Shown here piece by piece: positions 26,559-37,115 of a stretch of DNA of 64,000 nucleotides. The first letter of the stretch is position 1. Each line of letters starts with the position of its first letter. Under the pieces are notes generated by a model. It saw nothing but the letters and a program-made list of their open reading frames with translations, was not told where the DNA came from and searched no databases. The translations under genes were made by a program, and so were the position numbers. The DNA is from Parietichytrium sp. I65-24A. Lineage: Eukaryota > Sar > Bigyra > Thraustochytrida > Thraustochytriidae. Where the stretch lies: contig BLSF01000058.1 in the NCBI GenBank assembly GCA_012862575.1, positions 186,001 through 250,000 on the forward strand. The letters run 5' to 3'.

Positions 26559-28709
26559 TCATAAAGAACCATTCAGTAGCTTGTCAAGCCTTTCACGGGC
26601 TAGAGTGGTCTGGCGGTGGTCCTCGCCAAGGGTGGCGGTGTATATGTCAACAGCTTCGCGAACGCGTTCGGTCGCGAGCTCAGTGTTGCCTTCCTGCTCC
26701 AAAGCGCTCGCAGAGGAGAGCAAGGCCATGGCAAACGAAGGCTGGAGCTGGCCTTTCGGGGAACTTGCTTTAATGATGCCAAGAGCCTGGCCATAGATTC
26801 TGACAGCTTTCTTTGGGCTCTCGACTTCGTACAATCTCCCGATCTGAAGCATCGCAGTCGCCACGAGAGGGTGATTGTCCCCCAAATGCATTCTGCCGAT
26901 TGCAAGTGCCTCGCGGAGAGCTTTAATCGCATTATCGTTGTCGCCCGATTCGCTGTACACATTAGCGATAGTGACCAGGGTTTGCGCCATCTCCGGATAG
27001 CCGCCGAGGTCACGATGTATGTTGAGCGCTTTCTTCAGCCACTGGAGGGCCTCCTCAATAGACCCTTCGGAGGAGTAAAGTAGGCCGATGGACCTCAGCG
27101 TATCGGCGACATCGGGGTTCTTCTTGCCTAACTTGTCAACCCGAATGGCGAGAGAGCGCTCAAGCTTTTCAAAAGCTTCTGTGAAAAGGCCCTCAGAAAT
27201 CTGGACTTCGGCGATGTTATGAAGCGCAGAGGCGACATCCAAGCTGTTGGGCCCTTCAAGACGCAAAAAGATTTCGTAGCTCTGCTCAAAGTAAGTCAGA
27301 GCTTGGCCTTGTTGATCCAGCTCAACGAGGATCTCACCCATACTGTTCAGTGTGCGGGCGATCTGCTCGTCAAAGGCACCGTTGCTGTTATTAGCGTTCC
27401 TGGTGAACCTTGCGAGCGCCTGCCCGTAGCACGACAGGGCTTTGTCGTAATCGGCTAAGCTGTTGAGCACGTTCGCGATGTTGCCATAAATCGCAGCGAT
27501 GATGACGTCACTGCCGCCGAGGCTCTTGAGAAGACGCAAAGCTTCGCGATAGTATCGCACGGCTGTTACAGGTTGCCCAAGCTCATCCATGAGGCGGCCA
27601 GCATGCGTAAGAAGCGTTGCGCAGGCTTCCGTCTGACCATTTTTTAGTATGTCCATGCCTTCGTTTTGACGGAACTCAATCACGGCATCCTTGGTATTTT
27701 GCACCAACCAACTGCTTACAACAGCTCCAATAATTCTGTTCAGATTATCAAAGCCTCCGTTTAGCTTTTCCACAGCTTGGTGTATAAAGCCAAGGTGGAC
27801 TTCATTGCTGCACACGGCCTTTTGCATGTCGATTTCGGTGCAACCGGGATGCAACGAATCATAATCGTTTTGGAGGACGTCCAGCAATAGAGTGGAGGCC
27901 TTCCGGACGTAGAGAACTGTCGGCTGCCGTTTCGCAGCAATCATGTTGTATATCTCCCATAAGCACCGCGCGCGCCTGAGAGGGTATGGGGCAGCCCAAG
28001 AGTTGAGAAACACAATCGATTGATCAAACTTTTGCATGGCAATGAAGAGTCCATGGTGCAGCAGGTTCCTCTCTCGCATAAGCACCGACGCCTCCATAAT
28101 TCGCCCGGTTTGATTGAAAAGATGCAGGAACACCTGCTGTTTGCTGAGTGGTTTGCTCCTTCGTGAAAAGTGGTCCAACAGCGAGTCGAGAAGGTCTGCG
28201 AAGTTCGTTTCCCCGGCATGTGCAACGAAAACGCCTTCGAAAGGTTTTCCCTGTTTGTACGCTCTCTTTCCCAAGGTGTTCAACATCATTTCAAAGGTGT
28301 TGGCTGCAATAACAAAGTCTGCCACGTCCTGCACAGACCACTCCGAGCGAGGTTTTTCTCTCGCCTCATCTTCCCCAAACTCGAAGGTCTCCGATCTGAA
28401 CGGTCCTCGGCCGAACATTTCTCCTTCCGCGCCTCTAGACACCAGCTCAAAAGTCATGCCCTGCCTGATTTCCGACGAGATGTTGCACTTGGCTATGAAC
28501 AGTTTGAGCGATTTGCCCACTGTGCCCTTTTCGATTCCTCTGCGCAGGTCCTCCAGGAAGAGCATCGGCACGCCTTTGAAGACAGACCCCATCTCGTCAT
28601 CAAACTCCCCCGACGGCGACGATCTTCTCTTGAGCGTCAGCGACCCAAGACTTCTTCTGATGGACGAAGTCATGCTCGACTTGAACGAAAACGAATTCAT
28701 TCTCTTCAT
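26559..28709 (-). CDS. TPR-repeat protein, kinesin-light-chain-like
   Basis: The protein has 716 residues from the ATG at 28707-28709. The N-terminal 340 residues are helical, with RARCLWEIYNMI and FLNSWAAPYPL motifs that recur ahead of TPR arrays in stramenopile proteins. From about 375 to 700 there are about eight tetratricopeptide repeats of 42 residues (for example AVRYYREALRLLKSLGG, VADTLRSIGLLYSSEGS, ALQWLKKALNIHRDLGG). The 42-residue spacing and the A..Y..AL.I pattern are those of kinesin-light-chain/TPR_12 proteins. It probably binds partner proteins or cargo. No kinase, TIR or motor domain is seen. The very start (SFKSSMTSSIRRSLGSLTLKR) is basic and Ser-rich. Confidence 0.85.
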   Translation of the reverse strand: MKRMNSFSFKSSMTSSIRRSLGSLTLKRRSSPSGEFDDEMGSVFKGVPMLFLEDLRRGIEKGTVGKSLKLFIAKCNISSEIRQGMTFELVSRGAEGEMFGRGPFRSETFEFGEDEAREKPRSEWSVQDVADFVIAANTFEMMLNTLGKRAYKQGKPFEGVFVAHAGETNFADLLDSLLDHFSRRSKPLSKQQVFLHLFNQTGRIMEASVLMRERNLLHHGLFIAMQKFDQSIVFLNSWAAPYPLRRARCLWEIYNMIAAKRQPTVLYVRKASTLLLDVLQNDYDSLHPGCTEIDMQKAVCSNEVHLGFIHQAVEKLNGGFDNLNRIIGAVVSSWLVQNTKDAVIEFRQNEGMDILKNGQTEACATLLTHAGRLMDELGQPVTAVRYYREALRLLKSLGGSDVIIAAIYGNIANVLNSLADYDKALSCYGQALARFTRNANNSNGAFDEQIARTLNSMGEILVELDQQGQALTYFEQSYEIFLRLEGPNSLDVASALHNIAEVQISEGLFTEAFEKLERSLAIRVDKLGKKNPDVADTLRSIGLLYSSEGSIEEALQWLKKALNIHRDLGGYPEMAQTLVTIANVYSESGDNDNAIKALREALAIGRMHLGDNHPLVATAMLQIGRLYEVESPKKAVRIYGQALGIIKASSPKGQLQPSFAMALLSSASALEQEGNTELATERVREAVDIYTATLGEDHRQTTLARERLDKLLNGSL

Positions 28710-30634
28710 TCACAACTAAATGGCTTTCCGATTCTTCTTTCCTTCCTTCCTTCCTTCCTTCCTTCCCTCTACTTTCACACCAAAGATTCCGTGTTGCAAA
28801 ACCTCAACCAATCACGCCACACCACACACAACAGCCAAACTCTGTCTGATCTTGCGCGCCTTGTACTCTGTACTCAGTCTCAATTTCAGTCTCAATCTGA
28901 GTCTCAGTCTATATCTGAGTGTCAATCTCTCTCTTATCCGAGTCGCCCCAACCTGCAACGCTCATCACACGGAGCCCCACTCCCGCGCACTTTACACTTT
29001 ACACTTTACACTTTACGCTGCCACTGCCCCTCCACTCGCGAAGAAATTTCCCGCGAGGACCCTTTCTTCCTTTCTTCCTTTCTTCCTTTCTTCCTTTCTT
29101 CCTTTCCCAACTTGACGTTTTGGTACTCACTGTCAGTACATCTCAGTACCAGTACTCACTCTCAGTAGTTAGTGTGGTACGAGTACTCACACTCAAGCGA
29201 TTGTTTCCTGTCTCCTGTCATCTCCTGTCTCCTATCTCCTACCTTCTCCCTCCTCTTCCAAATTAAAAAATTCCACTCGTCCAGAGTCAATCGAAGCGCG
29301 CGCCAGGCCGTCTTTTCAAGGACCCGGCCCTTATGGTTTAATTTATCTAGTTTTAGCGTGGGCACCTGTGGTGCCGAGTTACAAGACGCTAAACGAGCGA
29401 ATAGCGTAGTGATTGATAGCAGTGTGGGTAATATAATGTGTGCTACCTGAGAAGTAGCCGCCGGGTGTGTGAGACCGGAGGGAGTGGCGAGACGTAGAAG
29501 TGTATATGCACGGGGTAGGACCCTCCTTCCGCGATGTCCGTAGCTTAGCTTTGTGAATAGGCGACGCTGTTATGAGCCTTGTAGTAGTTCCCACGTGCGA
29601 GGCCAGTCGGAACTGGCTAAGAGCCGTCACGGTAAACAGCTAGACGACATAGAGGATGTGTTAGGAGTATGCACTAAGGGCAAGGGGCCGACTAGGCTGC
29701 AATAGGCTGGCGTATGGGGTATGTGCCATATAGATAGGTTATAAGCGTAGAGGAGGTGTGCGCCAGAGGCGTGTGCAATCATTTGGGAATTTATTTTACA
29801 TTTTCTTTTCTTTTCTTTTCTTTTCTTTTCTTTTTTTTCTTTTTTCTTGATTGATTTCTTGATTTCTTGATTTCTCAATCAAAAGACAGATGACAAAAAA
29901 TTATTTTTTGCATTTAAAAGTTATAGGTTGATTGTCGATGGAAAACAATGCGCCACGGATCTTCTTTTTTTTTTCTTTGTTTCGTCAACTGCGATAGGAC
30001 GGAACTGCGCGGAGGCAAACGGTCTGGAGGAGCAGTGATTGGGATAACGGGCGCAGGCACAGGCAATATTGCGAACTCGCGCTCAGTTTCTTTTTTTTCT
30101 TTTTCTTTTTCTCGATGAAAACAACACGCACCATTTGGAATGCGTTGAAAAGGAGTTTCAGGAAGGAGGGAATGATGGCGAAAGTGTGAAATAAATCGAA
30201 GCTTAAGAAACCAGCGAGTTCCTTGTGTCCATGTCGCGTGCTTCTTGGCTCTACCTTTGTTAAGAGCTCGCTACGCCGAAATCCCGACATCGACGCGAAT
30301 GCTTTGATATTTTGGAGGAGGCATCAAAAGTATGTTTCCTAGACGGAGCTAGCCCTTCGCAGCACGAGGAGGAGACAGAGAAGACCACTTTGGAGGGCCG
30401 TGGCCTCGCCGTTCCCACCATTACCACCATACATGGCGCCAAAGAGGATGCGGCCGATGCATTCTTTTTCTTCTCTCCGGGAGACTCAGCGATTCTTTGT
30501 GGGAGACAAGATGGCGCACGTCTCACTGACCATCCAACACTGACCCACTCAAAGAGAGGAAAGAGATCTAAGATCATTATTTAATTTAATGGATAAAAAA
30601 TCGAAATGTGTGAGCTTTTGAAAACTAGACCTGG
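28710..30634. other. 1.9-kb interval of simple repeats and atypical-composition DNA
   Basis: Repeats include (TTCC)n at 28738-28767, ACACTTT units at 28989-29016, TTTCTTCC units at 29061-29107 and TTTTC units at 29800-29848. About 29330-29790 is a G-rich, TAG-rich island with stops in all frames, unlike its surroundings. The long plus frame 28170-29168 is translated repeat plus a shadow of the TPR gene. No RNA gene was recognised. Confidence 0.5.
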
Positions 30635-32623
30635 TTACTTGGAAAATTCCATGAGGGCAATCGTTGTGGACAAAATCGCGGCGACAATTCCGGTCAAGAA
30701 GAGAGCAGCTGCCGGAACGTATTGCCTCCAAAAATCTTGAGCACAACCGCTCTTGATGTAGAATAGTGGGGGGTACACGATGGCCAGAGGAACGCAAAAC
30801 ATTCCTCCAATGATGGCAACCATCTTGTCGACCTTCTTTCCTGCGCCGATACTGATTACAACGCAGATGAGGACAATGGATGTGCGAATGAAGTTTTTTT
30901 GCCACTTGTACCCGGACCTTCGAAGTTTCTTGAAAAGCCTCTTCTCCACGATGCGCGCTGCAGGGAAGACCATTAGAGGAAACATGAAAAGCGCAACGAG
31001 ACTGAACATGATCGTCACGGCCATGCCTCCTTCGTTTGGCAAGTTGTCGATGATGATGGGCTGAACGTTTTGGCCATAAGCTGCAAAGTTGAGCACTCCA
31101 AAGGACACAAACATAACAGTCACGAAGGCGACCACACCCTTCAAGAGGCTTGGGAGCTTTTCAGGCTCGCGCATGGAGTTTTGCACTGGGAGAACCATTG
31201 TGATGCCCTCGAAGACGTACACTGCCGAGCCGAGAAACATAGGAAACGTGGACCGGTTAATCCAAAAGCAAGCGGTGTTTTTCTGGTCATCAGCATTGCA
31301 GCTCCAGTCGACCTCCTTGCGACGCTCGCTAGACGCAAGCACAGAGATACAGACACCAAGTGCGTACGAGATTGAGATGAGCACAAAGACGGTGGCAACG
31401 CTGTTTGGGATGCTAAAGTGCTTGAGATGACGGATGAACGTCAGCGGAGTTACGAATGGGATGATGGAAACCATGTAGCCCCAGAGTGGCACACCGGACG
31501 GCTCGTCATTGAAAAAGTTTTTAGAGATGGTGTCTGACATGGTGTTTCCGATAAAGCTGACGTACACACAGCAGAACCCAATCTGGGAGAACAGGATGCT
31601 CGTTTGTACAAGGTATTTTCCCCATTGACCCACGGCGTGCAAGCCGAGCTGCGAGTAAGACGACACCTGGACTGGTGCGCGTGGGAACAAAGCCGAGGAG
31701 ACAACCGCGGAAGCTTCGGACGAGAGCAGCGGGGTGCTCGGGGTGATCGCCTGGCCGCCTTCTTTCAAAAAGGCACGTGTCTCGATGAGAAGATTCATTC
31801 CGTAGAGACTGATAAGGCCGACGATCAATAAGGTGATGAGGCCTGCAACGAGCCCCGCGTTTTTGAAACCGGAGGGCAGGAACATGATTCCGGTTGCGAC
31901 AAAGCATTTGAACAAAGTGATAAGCGTTTTCTTGGTTCCCGATTTGACGGACTCGTCGTTAGCAAAGTCGGACATACGGCGCTTCAATGACGACCGCATA
32001 TATGTGCTAAAGACCATGTTGAGTCTGCGTGGGCCTCGGGACGGGCTAGTTCCAGTGCTGGCAGTGTCCTCGACGTCCTCCTCGTCATCTTCGTCGTCGT
32101 CGAGTCCGCGCTCCACCCAAGCGTAGAGAGTGGTGGAGTTGAGCCCCAGGAGCCCCTGGATGAACGGGACGTCCGCTTGCGCAGGGACCTCTTCATGGGT
32201 GTCTGCTTCTTGGCGGACAAAATCCCTGCGAAATCCTCCCGGGACGTTGATATCCGAGGCGTGCTGAAGCTCTGGGTATGTGGCTTGGGGAATAGCAGGG
32301 TGTGAGGTGCTGCGGTGCAAGCCCCCATGTTCTTCGCCCGCCACAGCGCCCTCCTCTCCATCTTCACCGTTCGTTCCCCTGTCCAAGTCCTGGACGTACT
32401 TTTCTACAATGAGGTCCTTGACCAAGTCGCGCACCACGTCCGGAGTTCCGACCAGAATCTTCTCGTACGCATCGTCCTCGATAGCGGACTCCATCGCGCT
32501 CTCTTTGGCTGCTTCTGCGGTGATCCCGGTGTGCACCTGCTCGAGATCATCAATGCGGTCAGTCCTGGTCGGCTTCGACTCGCTCTCCCCAGTGCTCACG
32601 GCAGTGTACGACCCTGAATCCAT
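30635..32623 (-). CDS. amino-acid transporter, AAAP/SLC36-AVT3 type
   Basis: The protein has 662 residues from the ATG at 32621-32623. The frame runs upstream only to a GTG through a CT microsatellite. A 200-residue, acidic cytoplasmic N-terminus precedes about eleven membrane helices (about 220-660). The first helix region reads KKTLITLFKCFVATGIMFLPSGFKNAG, split here as KTLITLFKCF and GIMFLPSGFKNAG. This is the signature of the Aa_trans (PF01490) family and is closest in style to AVT3/AVT4 and SLC36 proton-coupled carriers on vacuoles, lysosomes or the plasma membrane. Conserved later motifs include YVFEGITMVLPVQNSM and GYGQ-like AAYGQNVQP. The long N-terminus recalls vacuolar AVT proteins. 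Substrate and membrane are inference. Confidence 0.9.
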   Translation of the reverse strand: MDSGSYTAVSTGESESKPTRTDRIDDLEQVHTGITAEAAKESAMESAIEDDAYEKILVGTPDVVRDLVKDLIVEKYVQDLDRGTNGEDGEEGAVAGEEHGGLHRSTSHPAIPQATYPELQHASDINVPGGFRRDFVRQEADTHEEVPAQADVPFIQGLLGLNSTTLYAWVERGLDDDEDDEEDVEDTASTGTSPSRGPRRLNMVFSTYMRSSLKRRMSDFANDESVKSGTKKTLITLFKCFVATGIMFLPSGFKNAGLVAGLITLLIVGLISLYGMNLLIETRAFLKEGGQAITPSTPLLSSEASAVVSSALFPRAPVQVSSYSQLGLHAVGQWGKYLVQTSILFSQIGFCCVYVSFIGNTMSDTISKNFFNDEPSGVPLWGYMVSIIPFVTPLTFIRHLKHFSIPNSVATVFVLISISYALGVCISVLASSERRKEVDWSCNADDQKNTACFWINRSTFPMFLGSAVYVFEGITMVLPVQNSMREPEKLPSLLKGVVAFVTVMFVSFGVLNFAAYGQNVQPIIIDNLPNEGGMAVTIMFSLVALFMFPLMVFPAARIVEKRLFKKLRRSGYKWQKNFIRTSIVLICVVISIGAGKKVDKMVAIIGGMFCVPLAIVYPPLFYIKSGCAQDFWRQYVPAAALFLTGIVAAILSTTIALMEFSK

Positions 32624-32646
32624 TTTCCTGTTCTGCTGCTGCTGCA

Positions 32647-32677
<31 letters not shown>

Positions 32678-35640
32678 CCTATCTGTCTATCTCTGTCTGC
32701 CTGTCTGCCTATTGCTCCAAGCCTCCTTGAGCTCCCAGACGGAGGTCTCTTGCGAAAGGAAGATCTGCGGTGGTGGTGGTCTGCGAGTGAGCGTCTGAGA
32801 CTGCATGACCCAAAAATAATCCCCAAAACAAAAACAGGATACTGTACAGCAACCAGGACTTGTGCTAATCTGAACTGCTGACACTAACTTACTTGACTTT
32901 CTCACGCGTCAGTGGCTACTGCTTGGTGCTGAGTACTGGGTACCTGGTACGCAGTATACTTACCGGCACCAACGCGATCAGCTCCCGTGCTCTTACACGA
33001 TCGACTAGGCCACCCATCCTTCCTTCCCTTCCCCCCCTCACTGAGGCTTACTCGGTTGGACAAAGTCTCCCGAGTCTGCAGATTTGCAGGGATGATGACG
33101 TTCGGCCATCTTCATTCTTCCACTTTTGTTCGTTCATTCTCGATGAACATGTCTTCGACAAACGAACGGGCAAGCAAACTGAGCAGAGGAATCAGTCGCC
33201 CGTCGTCAGTGAATGCAGTTCGATTGACTTGCGAGTTGAAGTTAGGATCTTTCATTCGTTGACGGTGCGACAAACTTGAACAAATTTGATGAGAACTCAG
33301 CGCAGCGCCCACAATTAAGGCTCGCGTCTCTCGCATCCGTGCGAAGGCTCCGCGATTGACGCAAGTTGACGGGGCCCCGGCAAGTGAACCCCGCTCACGA
33401 CACCAAAGACAAGCCTGCGGACTGTCGCACTGCTCAGTTTTGCGAACCGCGACAAGCTTCGAAATCAAATCTTGGAATCTGGGGGATTCTGAGCGGTCTT
33501 CCCAAGCCAAACTCGTGCTTTCTTTCACATGAATTCAATCGATCGATATCGGTCGGTCGGTTCACTGGTTGGTTGGTTGGTTGGTCCAGGTAGTCCGGGT
33601 CTTCGTGGCGATGTGACTTCTTCTTCTTCTTCTTCTTCTTCTTCATCTTAGTCATTGTGCAGCAAGTACTGAGCGCAGTGAATGTTGAGCGGGCGGGCCG
33701 CGGTTCGATGACTTTTTTTTCTCAGATTCAATTTTATGAACGACTGAAACGTTTGAAGTGCTTGCCAAATAGGATGATTGTAATGATTGTGTTACCTTAA
33801 CCGTGTTTTGGCACAATGGGTTCTGTATGAACTTTTTTTTTGTTCCTTTGGATTGAGATCATCAAAATCCAACATTCAACAAGCAATCAATCAATCTTCA
33901 ATTTTGAAAAACATAATAAAGAAGCACAAGCATTGTTCATGTTCATTGAAAAGATAACAGCGAAGTCATCTTCTCCTTTTCGTAATTTTGTCACGTGCGG
34001 TGCGGGGACCGGTCTCTACCGATCATATAGCCAAAGTATTAATCTTTCTCGCTTCCAGCCGTTGCTCTAGCACACTGTGTAGGCTCCCGGAGTACTCGTA
34101 AGCGATGACGCAAGATAGTCCATTGTAGTTGAAGCTTATTTATGGTAGAGGGCAGCTATGCGGAGAGCTAAGGCACCTGCAGCACTTTTCTTGTCTTTTG
34201 ATTGATGAGACGAAAGCTGACGACTGACAAAATGATTCAATTGAACCATCCATGAAATCAGAGGTATTTATTTCTCCATGTGAATGAAAAAAGTCAAAAC
34301 AATTTTGCTACTGATTTGGTCGCGCACTTGATGTAGTACTCGTGGTCCTCCGAGCGTTTCCTGTGAGCACTGGTTTCTGGCACGTTGAAGAAAATTCATG
34401 CAGAATCCACATCAGAGAACGCAGAACGAGGAGAGTTCTCTTCGTTCTGACACAAGACCACGTTGGCAGCTACGAGTTCCTATTTTGTAGAATCTGAAGC
34501 CGCAGCAAAATTTTTCTCTACTGCTGTCGGCGATTTATCGACATGTGGTTGGTGCTTGAGAACCTGCAATGCCATGCCACATATCAACACCGAGATTTGG
34601 GTTCTCGGCTCACGAACCGATCGCGGAACAACGATCCCAGACCAAGAACCAGAAGAAGAATACGCGACTGTTCTGCGGAACTAGGGCTAGGGTATTCATT
34701 CTCGCTTCACATCACAACTCGTTCGAGGAACAGCTGCTTATGCCAATCTCCTAACAAACCATGGATCAACCAATTGCTATCTCGAAGTATAGCAAAGTCC
34801 GTAAATATTCATCCAAGTTAATTGTTACATCTAATCATAAAAATTTGATTGATAAGGCTGAGTATATTGTGTTAGACGACCAGGGTCTATAACTAATGAT
34901 TCTAGTTGATTTACAGCGCGTATTAGTCCGGGCAGCATAGCATCCCTCTACATAATTCCCTATCCGGATGTAATGGATGGCCCATTCCCTTAGTCTTTCC
35001 ATCCACAATCTCCCCCAGCCACCCATCCCTACTTCTACCTATCCCTTCCTACTCTCCTCCCCGCACAACTAGCCCCGTCCTATTGCCCACTACCGTCCCT
35101 GCTACCCTCTCCCATATCACCCCTCTATCCCTCTAGCACGGCCTACTCCTACCGGCTCAATAGCCAGCACTTACGACCAATGAGTGGCTTGTAGTAACCC
35201 GCGTCGTAGCGCCTCATGCGCCAGCCTAGTCCATTCCTTAAGTCCACTTAACACTCCTTAGGGCCACCCGGCATGGTGGGGAATCCGGTAGCGTCATCCT
35301 AGCGCGAAAAGAGGAAAGCGATGCGAGCGCAGAGAGAGAGAATTGGGAGGTTAAGGAGGGTCTAGAACTAGAGGCAGAGAGCGCGAGAATGAGAGGAACG
35401 GAGTGAATGGAGCGTAATGGAGAGCGATAGATTTAGAGGGAGATGTAGCGACAAAGTAAGAGGCAACTGGGGCAGGAAAGCAAGGGTCATAATAGTGTAG
35501 CATAGCAAAGGTAGTAAAGGCAGTAAAGGTAGCAAAGGTAGCAAGCAGAGCAGAGCAGAGAGCAGTCGCGAAAGAGAGTGCTTAAACTGAGTCACAACGC
35601 AGATTGGGATCTCCGCACGTACACGCATCGCAGGAAGACA
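32624..35640. other. 3-kb gene-poor interval
   Basis: Features seen are a CT microsatellite at about 32647-32680, GGTT units at 33551-33586, a (TTC)n run at 33617-33645, and a C-rich/TAG-rich island at about 34820-35290 of the same texture as 7250-7760 on the same strand. From 35330 to the P1 gene the strand is purine-rich with AAAGGTAG and AGCAG repeats. Short frames at 34463-34821 look fortuitous. No tRNA or rRNA was recognised. Confidence 0.45.
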
Positions 35641-35994
35641 ATGGACCTCAGCAAGGAGCAGCACGACGAGAGCTGCTGCGTCTACGCAGCGCTCATCCTC
35701 CAGGACGGAGGCGCAGACATCACCTCGGACAAGCTCTCCGAGCTCATCACCGCCAGCGGCAATGAGGTGGAGGCCTACTGGCCAGCCCTCTTCGCAGGGC
35801 TTCTTGGCAAGGTCGACGTGAACAACCTCATCATGGAGTCCGTCAAGGTGGGAGGCGGCGGCGGCGGCGGTGCTGCTGGAGGCGCTGCAGGAGGCGCTGC
35901 TGCTGAGGAGGAGAAGGAAGAGGAGGTCGAGGAAGAGGAGGTCGATGTTGGTGGAGGTGACCTCTTCGGAGGCGGCGGCGGCGGTGCATACTAA
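35641..35994 (+). CDS. RPLP1: 60S acidic ribosomal protein P1 (stalk)
   Basis: The protein has 117 residues from the ATG at 35641. The frame extends upstream but P1 homology begins here (MDLSKEQHDESCCVYAALIL). Residues 1-65 match the P1 dimerisation domain (DKLSELITASGNEVEAYWPALFAGLL). A Gly/Ala hinge and an acidic run follow. P1/P2 heterodimers form the lateral stalk that recruits translational GTPases to the large subunit. The end is unusual: instead of the near-universal eukaryotic SDDDMGFGLFD tail it reads VDVGGGDLFGGGGGGAY. The core DLF is kept but is followed by poly-Gly-Ala-Tyr. P2 is distinguished by different N-terminal residues, so the P1 call is firm. Confidence 0.93.
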   Translation: MDLSKEQHDESCCVYAALILQDGGADITSDKLSELITASGNEVEAYWPALFAGLLGKVDVNNLIMESVKVGGGGGGGAAGGAAGGAAAEEEKEEEVEEEEVDVGGGDLFGGGGGGAY

Positions 35995-37115
35995 ATTGCT
36001 GAATGGTGGTTTGGTATGGAGCGGCCGGTTTGTTTTTGGCGCGTTGGGGCGTGTCACCCGGTGGCCCGGTTTGACGGGTGGTGGGGCTCTGCTCTGGCGG
36101 TGGAAATAAGCTAGTTTTCGTTTTCCTTTGATTCGTTTTTTTTCTTCTTTTCTTTTTCAGTTCTTGTTTTGGTTGCGGCGGAGGAATCCGAGTTTTGCAC
36201 ATGTGCGATCTTTCTCCTTCTTGCAGAGACGACTGCTCGTTTTGTCCCTTCATTTCCTTCCGACAAATGTTCTACATTCTGCTTTTTTGCTGCTGTCATC
36301 ATGTCAGTCAAAGTTGCTTCTTTGTTGCTGTGATCGTGTCAGTCCAAGCGGAATACAAAGTCCGACAGATGTTCTGCTTCTTTGATGTCGTGATCGTGTC
36401 AGTCCAAGCGGACTACAAAGTTGCTCAAAGCTGCTGTGAGCGACGTCCGCAACCCTGAGTCTCTTAGCCAGAGAAAATCTTGCCCGTCATTTGCAATCTG
36501 GGCACTTGCTGACGCTCTTGTGGCAACCTTGCTGGTTCTCAAGTTGGCTATCATGGTTTTGGACTATCGTCAAATATCTTCAAATCGTCAAGATGTAATG
36601 GAATGATCGATCAGCCGGCGATCAACACAAATGGAACTACAAAGTTGCTCAAAGCTGCTATGAGCGACCTCCGCAACCCTGAGTCTCTTTAGCCAGAGAG
36701 AATCTTGCCCGTCATTTGCAATCTGGGCACTTGCTGAGGCTCTTGTGGCAACCTTGCTAGTTCTCAAGTTGGCTATCATGGTTTTGGACTATCGTCAAAT
36801 ATCTTCAAATCGTCAAGATGTAATGGAACGATCGATCAGCCGGCGATCAACACAAATGGAATTGCGGCCGGCGTTCGTTGACCAGGCTGTTGTTGAATAG
36901 CTCTTTTTGCTTTTACCAAGTATTTGTCAGACGACCAATATTTGTCCTGTGAAGAAAACAATAAAATGATGATGATGATGCGGGGGAAATATAACAAAAT
37001 GGCGATCAATCGACGCTTCAGCACAGACTTTAGGAAACAAAAAGACAAAAACATATGGTAGAAAGTTATCGTCTCGGCGCGGCTATTAGTCTACAAACAC
37101 AATTTCTAGTTTCTA
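35995..37115. other. intergenic downstream of P1, with tandem duplications
   Basis: This stretch contains the 224-bp tandem duplication described separately. It is preceded by shorter repeats of a GTGATCGTGTCAGTCCAAGC unit at about 36331 and 36391. AATAAAATGATGATG near 36960 is AT-rich and near the MAP-kinase 3' end. No protein or RNA gene was recognised. Confidence 0.5.
36413..36861. repeat. 224-bp tandem duplication
   Basis: Copy 1 is 36413-36636 and copy 2 is 36637-36861. Both start CTACAAAGTTGCTCAAAG and end ATCAACACAAATGGAA. They differ at only a handful of positions, including a 1-base insertion, which indicates a recent event. No open frame is conserved between the copies. A related partial unit (CTACAAAG/ATACAAAG after GTCAGTCCAAGCGG) occurs just upstream. 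Confidence 0.9.

Noticed and set aside
28170-29168. 332-codon plus-strand frame
   Set aside because: Its first half is antisense to the TPR gene and the rest is translated TTCC/ACTTT repeats.
35578-35640. Upstream extension of the P1 frame
   Set aside because: P1 homology starts at the ATG at 35641 and the extension has no counterpart in the family.
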